DNA from: an uncultured Collinsella sp.
GTDB taxonomy: Bacteria > Actinomycetota > Coriobacteriia > Coriobacteriales > Coriobacteriaceae
Length of the DNA stretch: 7,616 bases
Assembly: GCA_902497025.1 (NCBI GenBank)
Contig: CABVDJ010000046.1
Span: 1 to 7,616, forward strand
Direction of reading: 5' to 3'
Numbering within the stretch: position 1 is the first letter of the stretch; every line of letters begins with the position of its first letter. Of the stretch, positions 1 to 6,282 are shown one piece after another. A program made the translations under genes and the position numbers. The notes beneath the pieces are model-generated. The model was not told the DNA's origin, did not search any database, and was given only the letters and a program-made list of their open reading frames with translations.

Positions 1-653
1 CAACCCGCCGCAACGATTTCAATGCAAGCCTGATGGGCGCCGTCCAGACCGACGCCGTTGCCCGCGCCATGGCCGTGCTCGAGCGCTCCGCTACCATGGG
101 CGTGATCGTCGCCGCCCCCACAGCCGGCTCCGCGGGTGTTGTGCCCGGCTGCGTGCTGGCGCTCGCCGATCACCTTCAGCTCGACGACGAGCAGGTCATG
201 GACGCGCTCTACTGCGCAGCCGCCATCGGCCTCAACCTCACCACAAGCGCCTGCGTTGCCGGCGCCGAGGGCGGCTGCCAAGCCGAGGTCGGAAGCGCCG
301 CCGCCATGGCAGCCGCCGCGCTGGTGCAGATGCTCGGCGGCACGCCCGAGCAGGCTCTCGACGCCAGTTCCATCGCGCTAAGTAACCTGCTGGGCCTCGT
401 TTGTGACCCCGTCGGTGGCCTCGTGGAGGTGCCCTGCCAAAACCGCAACGCCATCGGCGTGGCAGCGGCCTTTAGCTCGGCACAACTCGCCCTCGCCGGC
501 ATTAAGAGCTTGGTGCCGTTTGACCAGATGGCACATGTCATGCTCTCGGTGGGTCACGCGTTGCCGGCCACGCTGCGCGAGACGGCAAAGGGCGGCATCG
601 CGCAGGCTCCGGCCGCACTTTCGGCCTGTGCAAAATGCGGCGTGTGCGGATAA
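1..653 (+). CDS. sdaA: L-serine dehydratase (iron-sulfur dependent), alpha/catalytic part, 5' end outside window
   Basis: Deaminates L-serine to pyruvate and ammonia in the cytoplasm using an oxygen-sensitive [4Fe-4S] cluster. The reading frame is open from base 3 (TRRNDFNASLMG...), so the ATG at 33 is internal and the gene begins before the window; about 216 residues are visible. Family motifs are PTAGSAGVVPG (nt 117-149), CVAGAEGGCQAEVGSA, and CDPVGGLVEVPCQNRNA. The cysteines at nt 276-278, 402-404 and 435-437 are spaced 42 and 11 residues apart, the same spacing as the cluster ligands Cys343, Cys385 and Cys396 that I recall for the Legionella pneumophila enzyme. The protein ends in CAKCGVCG, a CxxCxxC tail; in the Legionella enzyme a C-terminal cysteine occupies the active site as an extra cluster ligand. 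Whether this is a separate alpha subunit or the end of a single-chain enzyme cannot be decided, because the N-terminal/beta region is not in the window. An intrinsic terminator follows the stop codon by 18 bases. Confidence 0.93.
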   Translation, partial: TRRNDFNASLMGAVQTDAVARAMAVLERSATMGVIVAAPTAGSAGVVPGCVLALADHLQLDDEQVMDALYCAAAIGLNLTTSACVAGAEGGCQAEVGSAAAMAAAALVQMLGGTPEQALDASSIALSNLLGLVCDPVGGLVEVPCQNRNAIGVAAAFSSAQLALAGIKSLVPFDQMAHVMLSVGHALPATLRETAKGGIAQAPAALSACAKCGVCG

Positions 654-671
654 CGGCAAAGAATGACTCAA

Positions 672-698
672 AGGTGGGACAAATGTCCCACCTCTTTT
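672..698 (+). terminator. Intrinsic terminator after the serine dehydratase gene
   Basis: A perfect 9-bp stem AGGTGGGAC / GTCCCACCT (672-680 and 685-693) with an AAAT loop is followed by CTTTT. It lies 18 bases past the TAA stop. TCAA before and TTGA after the stem can also pair, so it may work weakly in the other direction. It separates the serine dehydratase unit from the next gene. Confidence 0.88.
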
Positions 699-739
699 GA
701 ATGCCACCGTTTCCGTACCACAAACAGCAGGGCAATCGC

Positions 740-745
740 TATAAT
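740..745 (+). promoter_or_regulatory. Probable -10 element for the L,D-transpeptidase gene
   Basis: A consensus TATAAT sits 57 bases before the preferred ATG at 803, directly after the upstream terminator, where a promoter is expected. No good TTGACA-like -35 is seen at the usual 16-18 bp distance (the region reads around ACCACA), and there is no TGn extension. It may therefore be weak or activator-dependent. The call rests on the -10 match and its position only. Confidence 0.55.
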
Positions 746-786
746 GCAAGCCCAGTAAAAACACGATGAGCCATAAGGCGAAATTC

Positions 787-792
787 GAAGGA
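787..792 (+). promoter_or_regulatory. Ribosome binding site that decides the start of the L,D-transpeptidase
   Basis: GAAGGA lies 10 bases before the ATG at 803 but only one base before the in-frame ATG at 794. A spacing of one base is too short for initiation, so the start at 803 (MSQNDRTQ...) is preferred over 794 (MHTMSQ...). Confidence 0.6.
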
Positions 793-802
793 TATGCATA
801 CG

Positions 803-2518
803 ATGTCGCAAAACGATCGAACTCAACTGATTCCCGATCCGCAGCAGCCGAGCAGGCACACCGGCGGCGTTCAGTCACCGCGTCCTATCGCGCCGAGCCA
901 CGGTCAGCAGCGTGGTGCTGCAAACGCTTCCCAACGCCCAAACCAACAGCGACAGCAGCGCCAGGCAAACGGCAATGCGCCCAAGCAGCCCCCCACGCAC
1001 GCCCGAGGCGATCGCGGCCCCGCGCGCAAGTCCGCCGGCAACAATAAGTCGGGCAAAAAGACGACGCTCTTTGTCGTCTTGGGTCTTATCGTCATTGTCT
1101 ATATCGTAGGAATCGTAGCGTTTTCGCAGCTAGCCTACCCCAACACCACCATCGCCGGCGTCGACGTCTCGTTCTCCAACGCTTCGTCTGCCGCCACCAA
1201 GGTCAATTCGGCATGGAAGCACTATAAGCTCACCGTGACAGGCGATGACTTTAGCTGGACCTATCAGCCCGAGTCCGATGAGCCCATCGTCGATGGCGAA
1301 GCTGCCGCAAAAGAGATTATCAGCCACAACGAAGCCTTTGTATGGCCGGTCCGCCTTGTGGAATCCTTAAGCGGCAAGGCCAAAACAACCGCTACCTCCA
1401 ACGAAGTCGATCTTGATCAAGACGTCGACCTGTCCATGCTCTCCGATACCTTTGACCAAAAGAAGTTTGAGAAGGATCTGGGCGCCGCCATCGACGAGTT
1501 TAACGAGGGGCGTTCGGGCACGTTCGAGGCCAATAGCTCCTATGACGAGCAGGCCGGCAAGTTTACCGTCGAGAAGGCGCGCTCCAACGAAAAACTCAAC
1601 CGCGAGCATGTCATTAAGTATGCCGAGCTCGAGCTTGCCTCGCTGGCCGAGACCGTAGATCTTTCCAAGCTCGGCAACGATGCCTATGAGCCGCTCAATG
1701 GAACGCTGACCGATGATCAGATTCAGGCCGCATGCGATGCCGCCAACAACTTCCTGGGCGTCAACGTGACCCTCAAGCTTAACGGCGAGGATGCCGGCAA
1801 GGTTGATGGCGGCTCCGTATTGCAGTGGATCAGCTTTGCCGATCCGGCCAACCCCACGCTCGATACGTCGCAGATCAGCAGCTGGGCAGCCGAACTCGCC
1901 AACGGCTTTAATACCGTGGGCTCCACTCGCTGGTGGACGCGCGCCGATGGCAAGCAGTGCGCCGTCGAAGGCGGCGACTTTGGTTGGTCCATCGACAGCA
2001 GCTCGCTCGCCAAGCAGGTCGAGGACGCCATTAACAACAAGCAGACCGGCGAAATCGAGATCAAGTACTCCCAGAAGGCCGACACCTTTACCGCAAAGGG
2101 AGAGCCCGATTGGAAGGCGTATATCGACGTCGACCTGTCCGAGCAGCACGCGCGCTACTATGACGAGAACGGTAATATCGTTTGGGAGGCCAACTTTATT
2201 TCCGGCAAACCGGGCGAAGACGCCACCCCCGAGGGCGTGTGGCAGACCAACAGCAACGACGGCGGCAGTACCCTGATCGGAGCCAAGGACCCCGAGACCG
2301 GTAAGCCCAAATACGAAAGCCCGGTGAGCTACTGGATGCCGTTTGAGGGCAACATGATCGGCTTCCACGATGCCACTTGGCAAAACGACAAGAGCTTCGA
2401 TAACGCCGAGTCGTACAAGTGGTGCGGCAGCCACGGTTGCATCAACCTGCGCCTGGCAGACGCCAAGGCACTTCACGACTGCATCAAAGTCGGCCTGTGC
2501 GTGGTTGTCCACTCGTAG
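803..2518 (+). CDS. Membrane-anchored L,D-transpeptidase (YkuD domain) with peptidoglycan-binding-type region
   Basis: Predicted to form 3-3 type cross-links or attach groups to peptidoglycan outside the membrane. From the ATG at 803 it is 571 residues. Residues 1-87 are a low-complexity Pro/Gln/Arg-rich cytoplasmic segment ending in basic residues (KSGKK). A single membrane segment follows at about 88-110, then YPNTTIAGVDVS, which typically opens the putative peptidoglycan-binding (PG_binding_4/VanW-associated) region filling roughly 115-430. The YkuD catalytic domain occupies about 435-571, with MIGFHD (His522) and SHGCINLR, where Cys546 (nt 2438-2440) is the expected nucleophile and His544 lies beside it. 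The YkuD family commonly has NGSHGC; here the Asn position is Cys541 (WCGSHGC). An alternative start at 794 would add three residues. The gene has its own promoter and is followed by the ABC exporter operon, so a shared envelope role is possible but not shown. Confidence 0.93.
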   Translation: MSQNDRTQLIPDPQQPSRHTGGVQSPRPIAPSHGQQRGAANASQRPNQQRQQRQANGNAPKQPPTHARGDRGPARKSAGNNKSGKKTTLFVVLGLIVIVYIVGIVAFSQLAYPNTTIAGVDVSFSNASSAATKVNSAWKHYKLTVTGDDFSWTYQPESDEPIVDGEAAAKEIISHNEAFVWPVRLVESLSGKAKTTATSNEVDLDQDVDLSMLSDTFDQKKFEKDLGAAIDEFNEGRSGTFEANSSYDEQAGKFTVEKARSNEKLNREHVIKYAELELASLAETVDLSKLGNDAYEPLNGTLTDDQIQAACDAANNFLGVNVTLKLNGEDAGKVDGGSVLQWISFADPANPTLDTSQISSWAAELANGFNTVGSTRWWTRADGKQCAVEGGDFGWSIDSSSLAKQVEDAINNKQTGEIEIKYSQKADTFTAKGEPDWKAYIDVDLSEQHARYYDENGNIVWEANFISGKPGEDATPEGVWQTNSNDGGSTLIGAKDPETGKPKYESPVSYWMPFEGNMIGFHDATWQNDKSFDNAESYKWCGSHGCINLRLADAKALHDCIKVGLCVVVHS

Positions 2519-2587
2519 TGCAACGCGCGCATTCCTACAACGTGGAACCGCTGCGACCAATCTAACAGTTCCGAAAGAAACCGTCCT

Positions 2588-2615
2588 ATGCGCCCGCCCC
2601 AACCGGTGGGCGCAT
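2588..2615. repeat. Inverted repeat touching the -10 of the exporter operon (operator or terminator)
   Basis: Arms ATGCGCCCGCC (2588-2598) and GGTGGGCGCAT (2605-2615) match at 10 of 11 positions, with the odd pair a G-T wobble in RNA, around a 6-base loop CCAACC. The last base is the first T of TATAAT at 2615-2620. As DNA it would sit between the -35 and -10 regions, an operator-like place. As RNA, formed only on transcripts reading through from the upstream gene, it could terminate, but no T-run follows directly. Confidence 0.6.
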
Positions 2616-2620
2616 ATAAT
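2615..2620 (+). promoter_or_regulatory. Probable -10 element for the ABC exporter operon
   Basis: A consensus TATAAT lies 30 bases upstream of the ATG at 2651. The -35 region is occupied by a GC-rich inverted repeat and has no TTGACA-like hexamer, so the promoter may depend on, or be blocked by, a regulator. This placement also argues against the ATG at 2588 as the adaptor start, since that would put the promoter inside the gene. Confidence 0.55.
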
Positions 2621-2638
2621 GATCGAGGTTCTTTCTAT

Positions 2639-2646
2639 AAAGGAGA
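2639..2646 (+). promoter_or_regulatory. Strong ribosome binding site fixing the adaptor start at 2651
   Basis: AAAGGAGA is a near-perfect Shine-Dalgarno sequence four bases before the ATG at 2651. The in-frame ATG at 2588 has no comparable site. Confidence 0.85.
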
Positions 2647-2650
2647 CGCT

Positions 2651-4087
2651 ATGCCGAATGTCCCCACGATCACCCCGGGCCCAGATGATACCGAGCGCAC
2701 ACCCGAAGGTGCCACCGAAACGATTCCTCTGATTACAAACGTACATGCCGAAAAGCAGAGCAGACGCACGAACGATACGGCCGAGATTTCCGATGAAGAG
2801 GCTTATGCCAAGCTCAAGGCAAAACGTGCCGAACGTCGACGCAAAAAGCTGATTCGACGCGGTATTGCCGCCGGCGTCGTGGGTGCCATCGCGCTCATTG
2901 CCATTGTCGCGACCCTTGTTATCAATGCGCAGCCACAGGGCGCTAGCGGTCCTGTGACCGACATGGTGACCGAGGGCACGTTTACCACAACGGTCGAGGC
3001 AAAAGGCCAGCTCAAACCCATTTCGTCCTCAGTGGTCTCCCCTTCTGTCGACGGTACGGTCGATTCGATCAACGTGCATGCAGGCCAATCCGTCAACGAG
3101 GACGACGTGCTTATGACCATTAAGAACGACGAGCTCGATCGCAACGTTGCCGAGGCGCAGCGTGCAGTTGCAGCCGCCCAGGAAGACCTCACCAACGCGC
3201 AGAAAGCCGCCGCTGTCGCGCAGGCCACCCCAACGACGGACGTCGATGGAGCTTCCGCAGCGGCTGGCGTCTCCGCCGCATCAGCGGACACGAACGCCGT
3301 ATCGGCCGCGCAGCGCAGCCTCGCATCGGCCCAGGCAAACCTCGATCAGGCGAACGCCAAGGCAGCCTGCCGTACGGTCACGGCCCCGAGCTCGGGCAGC
3401 ATCGTGGAGCTCAACGCCAAGGTGGGCGCCACGGTAACAGGCGGCATGATCATGGGCGAAAGCGACACGAGCGGCGGCAAGCAGTGCATGCAGATCGCCG
3501 ACCTATCCAAGATGAAGGTGACCGTGCAGGTGGGCGAAAAGGACATCGCCAAGATCGCCGTGGGCCAGAGCGCCAACGTTACCTATCCCGCGTTTCCCGA
3601 TATCGTAAGCCAGGGCACCGTCACGGCTATCGCGTCGGTGGCAAACTCCGACACCGCCAACGGCGGCGGCAGCAACGTGACCTTTAACGTCGACATCCTC
3701 ATCGAAGCACCCGACAGCCGCCTTAAGCCCGGTATGACTGCCGAGGTATCGGTAGTGACCGAGCAGCTCGACGACGTGGTGATGGTGCCGACGATGGCGC
3801 TCATGACCGAAGACGGCGAACACTATTACGTCAACGTGGCAACCGATGACGAAAGCAAGGATACGCGCCGCGTGAAGGTGACCGTCGTGACGCAAAACGA
3901 CAACGAAGCCGTAGTCGGCAAGACACAGGTCAAGCGCGACGACCAGGGCAACGAGATCAACCCCAACGTGCCGGTTACCAAGCTGCGCGATGGCGACACC
4001 CTCGTCATGGACACCGGAGCGGACGCAACGGCTGACAGCGGCTACAGCGCGGATTCGGGCAGTATGCCTGCCGACGAGGGCATGTAA
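2651..4087 (+). CDS. HlyD/MacA-family periplasmic adaptor-like subunit of an ABC exporter, membrane anchored
   Basis: Adaptor (membrane fusion type) subunit predicted to work outside the membrane with the ATPase and permease encoded next, as in MacAB or the YknXYZ system of Bacillus. It is 478 residues from the ATG at 2651. Residues 1-70 are a charged cytoplasmic tail ending in a basic cluster (KLKAKRAERRRKK), with one membrane segment at about 71-92. The lipoyl-like halves lie at about 127-160 and 242-270 (TAPSSGSIVELNAKVGATV). Between them is an alanine-rich coiled-coil hairpin (about 160-240) broken by an Ala/Thr/Ser-rich stretch at 192-215. A beta-barrel and membrane-proximal region follow, including the adaptor hallmark RLKPGMTAEVSV (358-369). 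The tail after 455 is acidic and Gly/Ser/Asp-rich. Its stop overlaps the ATPase start (TAATG), indicating translational coupling. The substrate cannot be read from the sequence. Confidence 0.9.
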   Translation: MPNVPTITPGPDDTERTPEGATETIPLITNVHAEKQSRRTNDTAEISDEEAYAKLKAKRAERRRKKLIRRGIAAGVVGAIALIAIVATLVINAQPQGASGPVTDMVTEGTFTTTVEAKGQLKPISSSVVSPSVDGTVDSINVHAGQSVNEDDVLMTIKNDELDRNVAEAQRAVAAAQEDLTNAQKAAAVAQATPTTDVDGASAAAGVSAASADTNAVSAAQRSLASAQANLDQANAKAACRTVTAPSSGSIVELNAKVGATVTGGMIMGESDTSGGKQCMQIADLSKMKVTVQVGEKDIAKIAVGQSANVTYPAFPDIVSQGTVTAIASVANSDTANGGGSNVTFNVDILIEAPDSRLKPGMTAEVSVVTEQLDDVVMVPTMALMTEDGEHYYVNVATDDESKDTRRVKVTVVTQNDNEAVVGKTQVKRDDQGNEINPNVPVTKLRDGDTLVMDTGADATADSGYSADSGSMPADEGM

Positions 4088-4860
4088 TGCGCCCCGTCAT
4101 CGACATCCGCAACGTGCACCGCATCTTTGAAAGCGAGGCCGGTTGCGCCCACATCCTGCACAACGTGAGCCTAGCGGTAGACCCCGGTGAGTTCGTCGCC
4201 ATCACCGGCCCCTCGGGTTCGGGCAAGTCGACGCTCATGAACATCCTGGGTTGCTTGGACAAACCGACGGCGGGCGACTATTACCTGCAGGGGCTCAATG
4301 TCGCTGAACTCGACGATGATGAGCTCACCGAGGTGCGTGCGCTGAGCATTGGCTTTGTCTTTCAAAGTTTCAACCTGCTGCCGCGTTTGTCGGTTATCGA
4401 AAACGTCATGCTGCCGCTGTCCTACACCAATGTGCCGCGCAACCAGCGCGAGATGCGCGCCGTACACGCACTGCAAGCTGTCACGCTGCCCGTCGACCAC
4501 TGGGACCACCGCATATCCGAGCTCTCGGGCGGACAGATGCAGCGCGTCGCAATTGCGCGCGCCCTCGTCAATGACCCGCCCATCATTCTGGCCGACGAGC
4601 CGACGGGAAACCTGGACTCCGCTACCGGAGCGCTTGTGATGGAGACCTTCCATAAGCTCCAGAAGCGCGGCAAAACCATCGTTCTTATCACACACGATCC
4701 CGGCATCGCCGCCGAGGCCGACCGCGCCGTGACCATCCGCGACGGTCGCATTCACGACGGCGCGTATATTCCACATGCACCGAAGACCCTACGCAGTGCC
4801 GTAGATAGCCTGCCCATGATTTCCGCCTCCGCCAACCCGCCGAAAGGAGTGGTGGCATGA
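4087..4860 (+). CDS. MacB/LolD-type ABC transporter ATP-binding protein
   Basis: Cytoplasmic ATPase of the exporter, 257 residues. Motifs in order: Walker A GPSGSGKS (41-48), Q-loop Gln93 in FVFQSFNLLPRLS, signature LSGGQMQRVAIARAL (146-160), Walker B IILADEP with catalytic Glu171, D-loop GNLDS, and H-loop His203 in LITHDP. FQSFNLLPRLSVIENVMLPL and DEPTGNLDS are typical of the MacB/LolD/FtsE group that partners with FtsX-fold permeases. About 30 residues after the usual end of the fold (from 228) form a non-conserved tail. The start overlaps the adaptor stop by one base, with GAGGG (4076-4080) as a modest ribosome binding site. The stop overlaps the permease start (ATGA). All catalytic residues are present. 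The transported substrate is unknown; antimicrobial peptides, lipids or other envelope-active compounds are possibilities from the family only. Confidence 0.96.
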   Translation: MRPVIDIRNVHRIFESEAGCAHILHNVSLAVDPGEFVAITGPSGSGKSTLMNILGCLDKPTAGDYYLQGLNVAELDDDELTEVRALSIGFVFQSFNLLPRLSVIENVMLPLSYTNVPRNQREMRAVHALQAVTLPVDHWDHRISELSGGQMQRVAIARALVNDPPIILADEPTGNLDSATGALVMETFHKLQKRGKTIVLITHDPGIAAEADRAVTIRDGRIHDGAYIPHAPKTLRSAVDSLPMISASANPPKGVVA

Positions 4861-6071
4861 GCGCCCGCGATCTCATCCAGGAAGCCCTTCACTCGCTCGA
4901 GGCCAACAAGGGGCGCAGCCTGCTCACCATCTTGGGCATTGTCATCGGCATCGCCTCGGTTATCGCCATGACTTCGCTCATCGGCGGCATCCAAAACAGC
5001 CTGGTCAACAGCCTGGGCCTCAACGCAGCTCGTATGGTTCAGATCTATTCGTCGCAAGAACTCACCGAGTCGGACATCGAGAAGCTTCAAAAACTGGTGC
5101 CGCAGATAGAGCAGATCGGAATCGTCGACAGCGCGTACACCGAGTACAAGACCGGCGATAAAAGCTATACCGTCATGGCGCAGGGCGTCGACAGCGACAT
5201 GCTCGACGCGGTGGGGGCCGGCAAGCTCGTTGCGGGGCGTACCTATTCCCAGGCCGAGTCTCAATCAGGCTCGCGCGTGGCGCTCATCAGCCGCGGCGGC
5301 GCCGATCAGCTTTACGGCAACGAACAGGACGCGGTGGGCAAGACTGTTAAGGTCTCCAACGGCGAGGTGCAGATTGTAGGCGTGATCGATGGCGGCAGCG
5401 ACTCCATGGGCTCACTCACACTGTATATGCCACGCGAAACCATCTCCGGGCTGTTTGGCGACGAGAATCCTTCATTCCCCAGCGTGACGGCACTTGCCGC
5501 CGAGGGCACGGACATGGATGAGCTCTGCAAGACCATCGAGTCCAAGGTGCGCGCAATGAAGGGCATCGCGGAGGATGATGAGTACGACAGTGTATCGGCG
5601 ACCTCCATGAAAAGCGCCATCGATGCGCTCAACTCCTTTATGGGCGCGTTCTCGCTCATCATGGGTGCTGTCGCCAGCATCTCGCTGCTTGTCGGCGGTA
5701 TCGGCATTATGAACATGATGCTCACCAACGTGACGGAGCGCATACGCGAGATCGGCATCCGCCGCGCTCTGGGCGCCAGTCGTCGCGATATCACCGCGCA
5801 GTTTTTGGCCGAGTCCTCGGCGCTGTGCGTCACCGGCGGACTGTTGGGTGTCCTGATAGGCTATCTGCTGGCCTGGGGCCTCGCGATGTTTACCGCAGGA
5901 TCAGGGGTTCTCGACGAGCTCGGTGCCAGCGGGCAAATCACACCGAGTTTTTCAATCGCCACGGTGCTGCTGGCCTTCGCCGTCTCCGTCGGCATCGGCG
6001 TAATCTTTGGCTTCTACCCCGCTCGCCGCGCAGCAAAGCTCAACCCGGTGGAGTGCCTACGCTACCAGTAA
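4857..6071 (+). CDS. FtsX/MacB-like ABC transporter permease
   Basis: Membrane subunit of the exporter, 404 residues, with the standard MacB_PCD plus FtsX layout. The first membrane segment is at about 21-42 (SLLTILGIVIGIASVIAMTS), followed by a large extracytoplasmic domain at about 45-255. Three membrane segments follow near 262-290, 318-346 and 365-388. Landmarks are GIGIMNMMLTNVTERIREIG followed by IRRALGASRRDI (cytoplasmic coupling region) and the end FYPARRAAKLNPVECLRYQ, all characteristic of MacB-type permeases. Unlike Gram-negative MacB it carries no fused ATPase, since that is the separate upstream gene. AAAGGAG (4843-4849), seven bases before the ATG inside the end of the ATPase gene, provides strong translation. 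No classical terminator follows; a long palindrome begins eight bases after the stop. Confidence 0.95.
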   Translation: MSARDLIQEALHSLEANKGRSLLTILGIVIGIASVIAMTSLIGGIQNSLVNSLGLNAARMVQIYSSQELTESDIEKLQKLVPQIEQIGIVDSAYTEYKTGDKSYTVMAQGVDSDMLDAVGAGKLVAGRTYSQAESQSGSRVALISRGGADQLYGNEQDAVGKTVKVSNGEVQIVGVIDGGSDSMGSLTLYMPRETISGLFGDENPSFPSVTALAAEGTDMDELCKTIESKVRAMKGIAEDDEYDSVSATSMKSAIDALNSFMGAFSLIMGAVASISLLVGGIGIMNMMLTNVTERIREIGIRRALGASRRDITAQFLAESSALCVTGGLLGVLIGYLLAWGLAMFTAGSGVLDELGASGQITPSFSIATVLLAFAVSVGIGVIFGFYPARRAAKLNPVECLRYQ

Positions 6072-6078
6072 GCCACCA

Positions 6079-6157
6079 TCAACAAGTTGCGGTAAATTAT
6101 GGACTGAATATGCTATCTAGCAGCAAAAACAGACACTATTTCACCGCAACTTATTGA
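6079..6157. repeat. 79-bp imperfect palindrome between convergent transcription units
   Basis: The outer arms TCAACAAGTTGCGGT (6079-6093) and ACCGCAACTTATTGA (6143-6157) are complementary at 14 of 15 positions. The symmetry continues inward: AAAT/ATTT after a one-base bulge, partial pairing of TGGACTGAATATGCT with AGCAAAAACAGACA, and a centre TGCTA-TC-TAGCA at 6111-6122. Nearly the whole element is therefore one long imperfect hairpin. It lies between the permease stop and the convergent corrinoid genes and is AT-richer than its surroundings. It has no T-run after a GC stem. It could be a dispersed palindromic repeat or MITE-like element, or a bidirectional transcription end. I lean to a dispersed repeat but cannot test copy number from one window. 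Confidence 0.75.
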
Positions 6158-6161
6158 AGGG

Positions 6162-6233
6162 CTGCTTGCGCCAGTTCCGGGCGTCGTCCTCGAGCTTTTG
6201 GCGGATGACGGGCTTGTACGGTTCGAGCTTGCT
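6162..6233 (-). pseudogene. Short remnant of an IS21-family IstA transposase gene
   Basis: On the minus strand one frame reads SKLEPYKPVIRQKL, then EDDARNWRKQ (about 24 codons). This resembles the stretch of IstA-type transposases after the N-terminal helix-turn-helix, usually of the form KL(D/E)PYK...I..wL..D.r..RKQRHTA. The match stops right after RKQ, where RHTA would be expected and PFNKLR-stop follows instead, four bases before the palindrome. No start codon, catalytic DDE region or istB lies nearby, so it is a non-functional scar. The codons between 6234 and the end of the next gene (6282) do not look like transposase to me. Recognition is from family memory and not from a search. Confidence 0.6.
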
Positions 6234-6282
6234 CGAGGCGCTCCTCCTCGCGGGCGGGAGGGCGCGCAGGCACGGCGAGCGC

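Noticed and set aside
2588..2650. ATG at 2588 as the start of the adaptor
   Set aside because: It would place the TATAAT and the AAAGGAGA site inside the gene. The ATG at 2651 has an excellent ribosome binding site, and the extra 21 residues look non-coding.
1367..2746. A 459-codon open frame on the minus strand across the transpeptidase gene
   Set aside because: It lies antisense to a gene with clear YkuD motifs and runs through the promoter of the next operon. Its product shows no recognisable domain. Long antisense frames are common in GC-biased DNA with regular codon use.
6079..6157. The long palindrome as an ordinary intrinsic terminator
   Set aside because: The stem is long, imperfect and partly AT-rich, with no T-run on either side, so it is described as a repeat with an open role.
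6223..6236. Small hairpin TCGAGC-TT-GCTCGA as a terminator for cobK
   Set aside because: Only six pairs with a two-base loop and no T-run on either strand, and it falls within the transposase-like codons.
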